Shown here piece by piece: positions 1 to 5,453 of a stretch of DNA of 10,037 nt. The stretch is from assembly GCA_003453695.1 (NCBI GenBank), contig DMNK01000078.1:14688-24724 (forward strand), given 5' to 3'. Positions within the stretch are counted from its first letter, which is position 1, and every line of letters begins with the position of its first letter. The translations under genes and the position numbers were made by a program. Below the pieces are notes generated by a model. The model worked only from the letters and a program-made list of their open reading frames with translations, made no database searches and was not told the DNA's origin. This stretch comes from Acidimicrobiaceae bacterium. GTDB lineage: Bacteria > Actinomycetota > Acidimicrobiia > Acidimicrobiales > UBA8190.

Positions 1-2
1 CG

Positions 3-221
3 AGTGACGGAGGCGCGTCGAGCGGGTCCGGTTCCTCGAGCGGGTCCGCGGCTGTCTCACCGACCACGGCTCCTCCGACGGTGATCTCGGGCGGATCGAG
101 CGTGCGATGCCCTCGGCGCCCCCCGCCACGACGGCACCCACCGGCACAGCTGCCCCCGCTCGGCCCCAGGTGGCGGTGGCCCGCCACCAGGCGCTCGGCA
201 CGGATGTGGTGCTGGCCATGA
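3..221 (+). other. Ser/Gly-rich open frame entering from the left edge (possible 3' end of an upstream gene)
   Basis: An open frame runs in from the left edge and ends at TGA 219-221. Up to about position 104 it reads as a Ser/Gly/Thr/Pro-rich low-complexity linker (SSGSGS followed by SSGSAA, then a PTTAPPT stretch). Beyond that it reads Arg/Pro/Trp-rich, as expected for a shadow of the apbE frame. The two Ser/Gly hexapeptides come from a perfect 13-base direct repeat (18-30 and 36-48) with an 18-base period, which keeps the frame. Actinobacterial FMN-binding proteins often carry such linkers and sit beside apbE, but no FMN-binding domain motif is visible here. The roughly 115-base overlap with apbE argues against the whole frame being real. 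Its stop forms an ATGA with an internal apbE ATG at 218, which is probably coincidence. Confidence 0.25.
18..48. repeat. 13-base direct repeat, 18-base period
   Basis: The sequence TCGAGCGGGTCCG occurs at 18-30 and again, identically, at 36-48. The spacing is a multiple of three, so in the third forward frame it encodes repeated Ser/Gly hexapeptides. This is consistent with a coding linker that expanded by duplication. Confidence 0.7.
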
Positions 222-1069
222 CGGAACCCGAGCTGGTCCCCGAGGCCAACGCGGTGCTCGAGGGCGAGCTCGAGGCCATCGACCGCTGCTGCAGCCGGTT
301 CCGGGCAGATGCCGAGATCGGTCTTCTCCACGGCGCTCGGGGTCGGTGGGTGGACGTGAGCCCACTGCTGTTCGAAGCGTTGCGGGTGGCCCTGGATGTC
401 GCCGAATACACCGGGGGTGCCGTCGACCCCACGGTGGGGGCGGCCATGGAGCGGCTCGGGTACGACCGCGATTTCAAGGCGGTCGCCCACCGTGGACCGC
501 CCACACCAGCGGCGCAGCCGGCGCCAGGTTGGTGGACGGTGGAGCTGGACCAACGAGGCAGGCGTGCCCGGGTCCCGGACGGCGTCACGCTGGACCTGGG
601 CTCGAGCGCCAAGGCCCTCGTCGCCGATCGCATCGCCGCCGGCGTGGGCGCCCTCGGCACCGGGGTCGTGGTGAGCGTGGGCGGAGACGTCTCCATCGCC
701 GGCCCGGCGCCCCTGGCGGCCTGGACCATCGGCATCGCCGACGACAGCGGCGACGGGGAGGGCGTGGAAGCGGTGGTGTCGATGACCGAAGGAGGCCTCG
801 CCACCTCGAGCACGGCGTCGCGTTGGTGGATGCGCGGCGCTCGTCGCGTCCACCACATCCTCGATCCCCGCACCGGCGACAGTGCCCTGGCCGTGTGGCG
901 CCTCGTCACCGTGGCCGCCTCGAATTGCGTGCTCGCCAACGCCGCCAGCACGGCGGCGGTGGTGTGGGGCTTCGAGGCGCCCGACCGACTGGAAGGGATG
1001 GGGCTGCCCGCACGCCTGGTCGGCCACGACGGTGTCGTCGTCACCACGCCCGGCTGGCCCGGGCGATGA
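107..1069 (+). CDS. apbE: FAD:protein FMN transferase (ApbE family)
   Basis: ApbE-family enzymes transfer FMN from FAD onto a Ser/Thr of flavoproteins, usually ones exposed outside the cytoplasm. The 320-residue product shows the family's order of motifs: an ALGTDVVL first strand (29-36), the CSRFRADAEIG segment (62-72), DPTV (107-110), DLGSSAKALVADRIA (163-177), SVGGDV (190-195), and SSTASRWW followed by HHILDPRTG (234-257). Near the C-terminus ANAAST (277-282) stands where most relatives have an Asp...Thr pair that helps bind Mg2+; here the Asp is Asn278. No signal peptide or lipobox is visible. The start at ATG 107 keeps the conserved first strand. A later ATG at 218 would remove it, while a GTG near 170 is possible. 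The Shine-Dalgarno is weak. It lies 30 bases before the membrane cytochrome gene, so it probably heads the redox operon. Confidence 0.94.
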   Translation: MPSAPPATTAPTGTAAPARPQVAVARHQALGTDVVLAMTEPELVPEANAVLEGELEAIDRCCSRFRADAEIGLLHGARGRWVDVSPLLFEALRVALDVAEYTGGAVDPTVGAAMERLGYDRDFKAVAHRGPPTPAAQPAPGWWTVELDQRGRRARVPDGVTLDLGSSAKALVADRIAAGVGALGTGVVVSVGGDVSIAGPAPLAAWTIGIADDSGDGEGVEAVVSMTEGGLATSSTASRWWMRGARRVHHILDPRTGDSALAVWRLVTVAASNCVLANAASTAAVVWGFEAPDRLEGMGLPARLVGHDGVVVTTPGWPGR

Positions 1070-1099
1070 GGGCCGCGTCTACAGGCCGCTGAACCGCCG

Positions 1100-1642
1100 A
1101 TGACCACGCAAACGCTCTGGTACCTCACCCGGTCCACCGGGATCGTGGCCATGGTGCTCCTCACCGGCACCATGGTCCTCGGCGTGCTCACCACGGGGCG
1201 CTTCGCCACCCGAGCCTGGCCGCGCTTCGCCTGGCAGGACCTGCACCGCCGGGCGTCGCTCCTGGCGGTCGTCTTCCTCGGCCTGCACATCGCCACGACG
1301 ATCGCCGACGGGTACGTGCCCATCGGCTGGGTGTCCGCCATCGTGCCCTTCACGTCGTCGTACCGGCGCCTGTGGCTGGGCCTCGGAACCCTCGCCGTCG
1401 ACATGCTGCTGGCGGTTGCGCTCTCCAGCCTCGTGCGCACCCGCATCCGCGCCCGGAGCTGGCGGGCGCTGCACTGGCTCGCCTACCTCTGTTGGCCTCT
1501 GGCCGTGGCCCATGGCATCGGCATCGGCACCGACGCCGGCACGCAGTGGGTGCTCGTCGTGGTGGCGTCCTGCGTGGCAGCGGTGGTGGGTTCGGTGGCA
1601 TGGCGGCTGCGCCCCGCCCGGGCGGTGTCGGCGGGCCCGTGA
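1100..1642 (+). CDS. Ferric reductase-like transmembrane (haem b) protein
   Basis: This is a 180-residue integral membrane protein with hydrophobic segments at about 12-31, 52-68, 91-111, 124-142 and 149-168, plus a shorter one near 75-85. Four histidines form two pairs with cytochrome-like spacing: His49 and His63, then His125 and His138. They fit two stacked b-type haems, as in the ferric reductase-like transmembrane domain. The protein has only this membrane core. It lacks the C-terminal FAD/NAD domain of true ferric reductases or NADPH oxidases, so its electrons must come from a partner, plausibly the NuoF-like protein encoded immediately downstream. The ATG start gives the usual short polar N-terminus before the first helix. 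No strong ribosome binding site is seen. The stop codon overlaps the next gene's GTG (GTGA, 1639-1642), suggesting translational coupling. The alternative is a generic cytochrome b561-like protein. Confidence 0.85.
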   Translation: MTTQTLWYLTRSTGIVAMVLLTGTMVLGVLTTGRFATRAWPRFAWQDLHRRASLLAVVFLGLHIATTIADGYVPIGWVSAIVPFTSSYRRLWLGLGTLAVDMLLAVALSSLVRTRIRARSWRALHWLAYLCWPLAVAHGIGIGTDAGTQWVLVVVASCVAAVVGSVAWRLRPARAVSAGP

Positions 1643-2949
1643 CCACCACCACCACCACTCTGCGGAGCACGAGCCGGCTGCTCGCCGTCGCCGACAACGG
1701 GGGCGGGCCGGACCTCGACACCCACGTGCAGGTCCATGGAGATCCGCCGCGACTCACCGGGGCGGCGGCCCGCGACGGGGTGTTGGGCGCCCTGTCGCGC
1801 TCGGGGGTCACCGGACGGGGCGGCGCCGGGTTCCCGACCACCCGCAAGGTCGACCTCCTCGCCCGGCAACGCCGCCGCCCGGTGCTCTTGGTGAACGCCA
1901 TGGAAGGCGAGCCCGCCAGCGCCAAAGATCGCGTGCTCCTCGAACGCGCCCCCCATCTCGTCCTCGACGGCGCCCAGGTGACCGGGGCGCTCATCAGGGC
2001 CGACCACATCGTGCTCTGCATCCCCGCCGAGCACGGCGGTGCCGCCCACGCCGTGCAGGTCGCCCTGGCAGAACGGGCTCGACGGCGCATCGACGCGCTG
2101 CACGTGGAGCTCGCCGCCCCTCCCGCCCGCTATGCCGCCGGCGAGGAGTCGGCACTCGCCGATTGGGCCGCAGGAGGCAGCGGGCTCCCCATGTTCCGTC
2201 CCGACAAGGGCGTGCCCATGGCCGTGCGACGAAGTCCGGTGCTGGTGCAGAACGCCGAGACATTGGCCCATGTGGCACTGGTGGCACGTCACGGCGACGC
2301 CTGGTACCGCTCGGTCGGCGCGCCGGACGCACCGGGCACCACGCTCGTCACGGTCACCGGCGCCGTGCAACGGCCCGGCGTCATGGAGGTCGAACTGGGC
2401 ACGCCCGTCGGCCATATCCTCGCCTGGGCCGAGGTCCGCCGGCAGCCGGGAGGCGTGCTCCTCGGTGGCTACGGGGGCGCGTGGATCGAAGGCAGCGACC
2501 TCGACGTGCCGTTCTCCCCCGCCGCGCTGCGCGAACGCGGTGCGGCCGTGGGCGCCGGGGTGATCGGGGTCCTGCCCGCCGGCGCCTGCGGGCTGGCCGA
2601 GACGGCGCGCCTGGTCGCCTACCTCGCCGACGAGAGTGCGGGCCAGTGCGGGCCGTGCACGTTCGGCTTGCCCGCCGTGGCCGAGGACCTCGACCGCCTG
2701 GCGATGGGCGCCGCCGACCCGGCCCTGCTCGAACGGCTCCGGCGTCGTCTCGAGGTGATCCCCGGGCGGGGGGCCTGCGGGCTCCCCGACGGCGCGGTGC
2801 GCCTGGCGCACAGCGCGCTGCGGGTCTTCGCTTTCGACGTCGCCAACCACGCCCGCCGGCGCCCGTGCCCCGGTTGGGCGCACCGGCCCACGTTCCCCAC
2901 ACCGGGGGTGCGCCGGATGTCGCTGTGGACGACGGGGACGAGACGGTGA
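1639..2949 (+). CDS. NuoF/SLBB-like NADH-binding flavo-iron-sulfur oxidoreductase subunit
   Basis: The 436-residue product resembles complex I subunit NuoF, which takes hydride from NADH onto FMN and passes electrons to an Fe-S cluster. Visible motifs are GRGGAGFP (59-66, FMN/NADH loop), NAMEGEP followed by KDR (86-98), EESALADWAAGGSGLP (169-184), VQNAETLAHVA (203-213), an SLBB-like region (about 235-290), and a C-terminal cluster segment ESAGQCGPC (332-340) with Cys380. The usual C-x2-C-x2-C...C motif lacks its first Cys (Ala334); Cys337, Cys340 and Cys380 remain. The acidic residue expected at the third position of NADEGEP is Met88. The GTG start at 1639 overlaps the preceding stop and opens with six Thr codons. 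Longer in-frame starts would lie inside the cytochrome gene. It ends by overlapping the ferredoxin start (GTGA, 2946-2949). Electron direction and donor are inferred. Confidence 0.88.
   Translation: MTTTTTTLRSTSRLLAVADNGGGPDLDTHVQVHGDPPRLTGAAARDGVLGALSRSGVTGRGGAGFPTTRKVDLLARQRRRPVLLVNAMEGEPASAKDRVLLERAPHLVLDGAQVTGALIRADHIVLCIPAEHGGAAHAVQVALAERARRRIDALHVELAAPPARYAAGEESALADWAAGGSGLPMFRPDKGVPMAVRRSPVLVQNAETLAHVALVARHGDAWYRSVGAPDAPGTTLVTVTGAVQRPGVMEVELGTPVGHILAWAEVRRQPGGVLLGGYGGAWIEGSDLDVPFSPAALRERGAAVGAGVIGVLPAGACGLAETARLVAYLADESAGQCGPCTFGLPAVAEDLDRLAMGAADPALLERLRRRLEVIPGRGACGLPDGAVRLAHSALRVFAFDVANHARRRPCPGWAHRPTFPTPGVRRMSLWTTGTRR
1642..1659 (+). repeat. ACC trinucleotide tract encoding oligo-threonine
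   Basis: Five perfect ACC codons plus one ACT follow the GTG start of the NuoF-like gene directly and encode Thr2-Thr7. Copy-number change would alter the length of the N-terminus without shifting frame. Confidence 0.7.
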
Positions 2950-3197
2950 CCGAGCAGCACCTGCGCGTCGACCCCGTCGCCTGTGACGCCTTCGGCTACT
3001 GCGCCGAGCTGCTCCCCGAGCTGGTGGCGCTGGACGAATGGGGCTATCCCGTCGTATCGGACCGAGCGGTGCCCCCGGCGCTCCTCGATCTCGCCCGTCG
3101 AGCCGTGGCCGAGTGTCCGCGCCGGGCCCTGTCGCTGGCGGCGGGGAAACCTTCCGTCACGCCCAAGCGGGTGCGCCTCGCCTCGTCGCGCCGCTGA
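2946..3197 (+). CDS. Small ferredoxin, single [3Fe-4S]- or [4Fe-4S]-type cluster
   Basis: The 83-residue soluble protein has the pattern of actinobacterial one-cluster ferredoxins: Cys13-x5-Cys19 near the N-terminus, the acidic stretch ELLPELVALDEWGYPVV, and Cys57-Pro58 after a helix (AVAECPRRAL). The middle position where a [4Fe-4S] protein would carry Cys (or some relatives His) is Phe16, so a three-Cys [3Fe-4S] cluster is the simplest reading. The N-terminal VDPVACDAFGYC matches the family's usual opening. It starts at GTG 2946, overlapping the previous stop as GTGA, with a GGGG tract about eight bases upstream as a possible ribosome binding site. The tail is basic (KPSVTPKRVRLASSRR). Being last in the operon, it is a likely electron donor or acceptor for the NuoF-like subunit. 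Such ferredoxins also serve cytochromes P450, but none is encoded nearby. Confidence 0.85.
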   Translation: MTEQHLRVDPVACDAFGYCAELLPELVALDEWGYPVVSDRAVPPALLDLARRAVAECPRRALSLAAGKPSVTPKRVRLASSRR

Positions 3198-3204
3198 GGA
3201 CTGC

Positions 3205-3218
3205 CGGCCGTCGGGCCG
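3205..3218. terminator. Possible weak hairpin between convergent genes
   Basis: CGGCC (3205-3209) and GGCCG (3214-3218) form a 5-base stem with a 4-base loop, 7 bases after the ferredoxin stop. It lies in the 49-base gap before the convergent PRC-barrel gene. It has no T-tract, and in such GC-rich DNA short stems arise by chance. Confidence 0.25.
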
Positions 3219-3246
3219 TCACGTCGCCCCCTCCGAGCGGGACAGG

Positions 3247-3606
3247 TCACTCGTCGATGTTCTTCCAGTGCGGCCTGCCGAAGAGGCGGCCCAGCCGGGC
3301 CGTGAGGGACCTCCCCTCCTCCTTGGCCAGGTCGACCTCGACGACGGGCGGTCCCTCGGGAGGGGGCAGAGACTCGGCTTCGTCGTCGGTCAGCGAGGTG
3401 CGCACCACCGTGGTCGTGATGTCCGTGATCTGCTCGCGGTCGACGAAGCGGAGCCCGTGCGCCGTCTTGACGGAGATCCCGTCGAACAGGTCGAACTCGG
3501 GGATCTGGAGCACGTGGTGCACCTCGCCGAACCGGGTTCCGGACGCGCTCACGACGGGCGTCCCGACCTCGAGGCCAAGATATGAGACCGGAGTTCCGTC
3601 TTCCAC
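3247..3606 (-). CDS. PRC-barrel-like domain protein
   Basis: This is a 119-residue soluble, acidic protein. Residues about 6-65 read as a small beta-barrel: PVSYLGLEVGTPVVS, then GTRFGEVHHVLQI, then DLFDGISVKT, HGLRFVDREQI and ITTTVVRTSL. The pattern of a glycine turn, an xVGxV-type strand and a Phe-Asp-Gly loop is typical of PRC-barrel proteins of actinobacteria. The C-terminal part is Pro/Glu-rich, then a short basic helix (SLTARLGRLFGRPHW). The start is GTG at 3606, preceded on the minus strand by GGGAGGG about eight bases away, an excellent ribosome binding site. It is transcribed convergently to the redox operon and divergently from the SnoaL-like gene. Members of this fold bind RNA or protein partners or have unknown roles; I cannot assign a function. 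Confidence 0.65.
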   Translation of the reverse strand: MEDGTPVSYLGLEVGTPVVSASGTRFGEVHHVLQIPEFDLFDGISVKTAHGLRFVDREQITDITTTVVRTSLTDDEAESLPPPEGPPVVEVDLAKEEGRSLTARLGRLFGRPHWKNIDE

Positions 3607-3712
3607 GGGTCTGCCCTCCCGCTCGGTCCGAGAAGATCCCCGAGGAGACTACGGCGCCGGGCTCGGTGCCGTCTCGAGCCGGGACAACCCGACGGCGTTC
3701 GCCGGAGATCCC

Positions 3713-3741
3713 TGGACGCGGGCAGGCCGACCGAATATGAA
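3713..3741 (+). promoter_or_regulatory. Candidate sigma-A-type promoter for the SnoaL-like gene
   Basis: TGGACG (3713-3718) and TATGAA (3736-3741) are separated by 17 bases and each match four of six consensus positions. They lie upstream of a strong ribosome binding site (AGGAGGG, 3771-3777) and the ATG at 3784, giving a leader of about 35 bases. It is the only reasonable promoter-like pair I found in the 177-base divergent spacer 3607-3783; nothing else stands out there. Confidence 0.4.
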
Positions 3742-3783
3742 GGTGGGGCTGCTCGACAGGCGAGGTGACGAGGAGGGCTCGGC

Positions 3784-4218
3784 ATGTCCACCGAAGAGAA
3801 CAAGGCCCTGGTCCGGCGATGGTTGGAGGACGTCGACACCGGCGACGTCGGGGTGGTCGACAAGTACGTGGCCTCTTCGCTCGTCGACCACAACCCCCCG
3901 CCGTTCCAGACCGAGCCGGGCTTCGAGGGGGCGAAGCAAGCCTTTTCCTACGCGCTCGGCGCCTTTTCCGACTTCCGCCACGAGGTGAAGCAGCAGATCG
4001 CCGAGGGCGACTACGTGGTGACCCGCGTGACCGGTTACGGCACCCACAGCGGCGAGTTCCTGGGCATCCCGGCCACGGGACGCGAGGTGCAGATGGAGGG
4101 CATCGCCATCCACCGGATCGTGGACGGCCAGCTGGTGGAGCACTGGGCCCAGGTGGACTCGACGAGCCTGCTCGTCCAGCTCGGGGCGATCCCGCCTCCC
4201 GGCCAGCCGCCGGCCTGA
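3784..4218 (+). CDS. SnoaL-like ester cyclase / NTF2-fold protein
   Basis: The 144-residue protein has the layout of SnoaL-like (ester cyclase) members of the NTF2-like cone fold: an N-terminal helix ENKALVRRWLEDVDTGD, a loop with VDHNPPP (34-40), FSYALGAFSDFRHEV (54-68), strands GDYVVTRVTGYGTHSGEFLGIPATG (75-99, split by a turn), MEGIAIHRIVDGQLVEHW (104-121) and VDSTSLLVQLG. His36, Asp63, Arg81, His110 and His120 line the expected pocket. SnoaL itself is a polyketide cyclase, but most stand-alone homologues in non-antibiotic contexts have no known substrate, and no polyketide genes are nearby. The ATG at 3784 has AGGAGGG seven bases upstream, so the start is secure. It ends nine bases from the stop of the convergent short-chain dehydrogenase. 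Confidence 0.85.
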   Translation: MSTEENKALVRRWLEDVDTGDVGVVDKYVASSLVDHNPPPFQTEPGFEGAKQAFSYALGAFSDFRHEVKQQIAEGDYVVTRVTGYGTHSGEFLGIPATGREVQMEGIAIHRIVDGQLVEHWAQVDSTSLLVQLGAIPPPGQPPA

Positions 4219-4227
4219 TCGCCGATC

Positions 4228-5010
4228 TCAGCTGCTGGCGGCTCGCACCCCTCGGCGGTACAGCCCGGGGACGAGCGCCCGGGCCACGGGGGCCAGGCGG
4301 GCGACGACGGTGGCGTCGATGTCGAGGCGCCGTCCCCCGACGCGTTCGAGCAGCAGGCGCGACACCTGCTCCTCGGTGCGGCGGACCGCCTTGGGGGGCA
4401 TGCGCATCCCACCTTCGACCGCCCCCGACCCCATGGCCGTGGGCACCCATCCCGGGTACAGCACGTGTAGGTGCACGCCCGATCCTTCGATGCCCATGGC
4501 CAGGGCCTCGGTGAAGGCGCTCAGCGCCGCCTTCGACGCCGAGTAGGCCGGCTCGCCCGGGCTGGGGGCGCGCCCGCTGTCGGAGGAGACGTTCACGACG
4601 GCCCCGCGCCGGCGCTCCAGCATGCCGGGCAGGACGGCGAGGGTGCCCGCCACGGCACCGAAGTAATTGGTGTCCATGACGCTGCGGTACTTGGAGAGCC
4701 CCTCCTCGTCTCGGGGCTCGCCCACACCGGCGTCGTTGACGAGCAGGTCCACCCGCCCGTGCTCGCGCTCGATCTCCCCCAGCAGCGTCGTGAAGGCCTC
4801 GGTGTGCGAGACGTCGCACACCCGCGTGGCCGATGGCGACGACGCCTTTCGGAGCTGCTCCTCGAGCTCCTCGAGCAGTTCCCGGCGGCGGGCGACGCCC
4901 ACCACGACGGCGCCGGCGCGGGCCAGGTCCCCGGCGAAGCGCCGGCCCAGGCCCGACGACGCGCCGGTGACCACGGCGATGGCCCCGTTCAGCTCGAACG
5001 ACCGGCTCAA
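4228..5010 (-). CDS. Short-chain dehydrogenase/reductase (classical SDR)
   Basis: A classical NAD(P)-dependent SDR of 260 residues if started at TTG 5010. It shows TGASSGLG (15-22, dinucleotide loop), CDV (65-67), NDAG (92-95, normally NNAG) and the catalytic tetrad Asn115, Ser143, Tyr156 and Lys160 (YSASK), followed by YPGWVPTAM. Basic residues after the second strand (Arg41-Arg43) suggest NADP(H). The C-terminal extension (about 200-260, MRMPPKAVRR...) resembles SDRs acting on hydrophobic or lipid-like alcohols, but the substrate is unknown. I chose TTG 5010 because it overlaps the upstream VOC stop (TTGA) and has GGGAG eight bases before it. GTG 5028 or 5025 would add six or five residues but has a poorer ribosome binding site. 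It is the last gene of the ADH-VOC-SDR unit. Confidence 0.92.
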   Translation of the reverse strand: MSRSFELNGAIAVVTGASSGLGRRFAGDLARAGAVVVGVARRRELLEELEEQLRKASSPSATRVCDVSHTEAFTTLLGEIEREHGRVDLLVNDAGVGEPRDEEGLSKYRSVMDTNYFGAVAGTLAVLPGMLERRRGAVVNVSSDSGRAPSPGEPAYSASKAALSAFTEALAMGIEGSGVHLHVLYPGWVPTAMGSGAVEGGMRMPPKAVRRTEEQVSRLLLERVGGRRLDIDATVVARLAPVARALVPGLYRRGVRAASS

Positions 5011-5453
5011 GGCACGAACTCCCACCACTGCAGCTCGCAGCGCATGGGGAGCAGGTACGTGAGGTAGATCGAGTGGATGACCACCGGGCCCTGGTCGTCG
5101 GCGCGCAGGTCGTCGAGCACCATGCGTTCGTCACTCGCCGCGAAGGCGCGCGCCCGGTCCCGCGCCGCCACCAGCTCCTGGAGCGAGCCGACGCCGAAGC
5201 CGTAGTGGTCACCGGCTGGGCACGACATGGTGGGGTCCCCGGCCATGAGGAAGATGAACTGGTCCCAGTGCACGCAGCTGAGCACCAGGCGCTTTCGGTC
5301 TTCCGTCATGGTGGGGAGCTCGTCGAACCCGAGCACCTCGGAGAAGTAGCGGCACAGATCGGCCCGGCCCTCACCGGCGAGCAGCTCGGCCGGCACGGTC
5401 ATGGCCACGTGGTTCATGCGGGGCACACCCGACGGATAGAAGGGATGGGCCAT
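5007..5453 (-). CDS. VOC-fold (glyoxalase/dioxygenase-like) protein
   Basis: This is a 148-residue protein with one pair of beta-alpha-beta-beta-beta modules typical of the vicinal-oxygen-chelate fold. MNHVAMTV (13-20) opens the first module, followed by YFSEVLGFDEL (36-46). DHYGFGV (82-88) opens the second and ELQWWEF (140-146) closes it. His15, His83 and Glu140 or Glu146 sit where metal ligands occur in glyoxalase I and extradiol dioxygenases, so a metal-dependent isomerase, lyase or dioxygenase is possible. A non-catalytic binding role cannot be excluded. The start is ATG 5453, whose A is also the last base of the upstream ADH stop (TGATG). It lies between two dehydrogenases in one transcription unit, suggesting a shared small-molecule pathway, perhaps handling an aldehyde, keto or aromatic intermediate (inference). 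Confidence 0.75.
   Translation of the reverse strand: MAHPFYPSGVPRMNHVAMTVPAELLAGEGRADLCRYFSEVLGFDELPTMTEDRKRLVLSCVHWDQFIFLMAGDPTMSCPAGDHYGFGVGSLQELVAARDRARAFAASDERMVLDDLRADDQGPVVIHSIYLTYLLPMRCELQWWEFVP

Noticed and set aside
218..221. ATGA overlap as the true apbE start
   Set aside because: Starting at 218 would remove the conserved ALGTDVVL first strand of ApbE proteins.
1614..1625. 12-base palindrome CCGCCCGGGCGG just before the NuoF-like start
   Set aside because: Perfect but short and made only of G and C inside coding sequence; expected by chance at this composition.
1372..1638. Upstream extension of the NuoF-like frame inside the cytochrome gene
   Set aside because: The extra 89 residues are Arg/His/Pro-rich and lie wholly in the cytochrome coding region; GTG 1639 with a GTGA overlap is better.
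1483..2883. Long minus-strand open frame (466 codons) opposite the NuoF-like gene
   Set aside because: Its translation is Gly/Ala/Arg/His-rich without any family motif, and it is fully antisense to a gene with clear NuoF motifs. Long antisense frames are expected at this GC content.
1416..2945. Upstream extension of the ferredoxin frame through the NuoF-like gene
   Set aside because: The frame is open but the translation is Arg/Pro-rich noise; the real ferredoxin begins at GTG 2946, where family resemblance starts.
4217..4227. 11-base palindrome GATCGCCGATC between two convergent stops
   Set aside because: A 5-base stem with a 1-base centre cannot form a real terminator hairpin; likely chance.
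3044..5212. 722-codon minus-strand open frame across the ferredoxin, PRC-barrel, SnoaL and SDR genes
   Set aside because: It is Arg/Pro-rich low-complexity sequence covering five recognisable genes on both strands; a stop-free shadow of GC-rich DNA.
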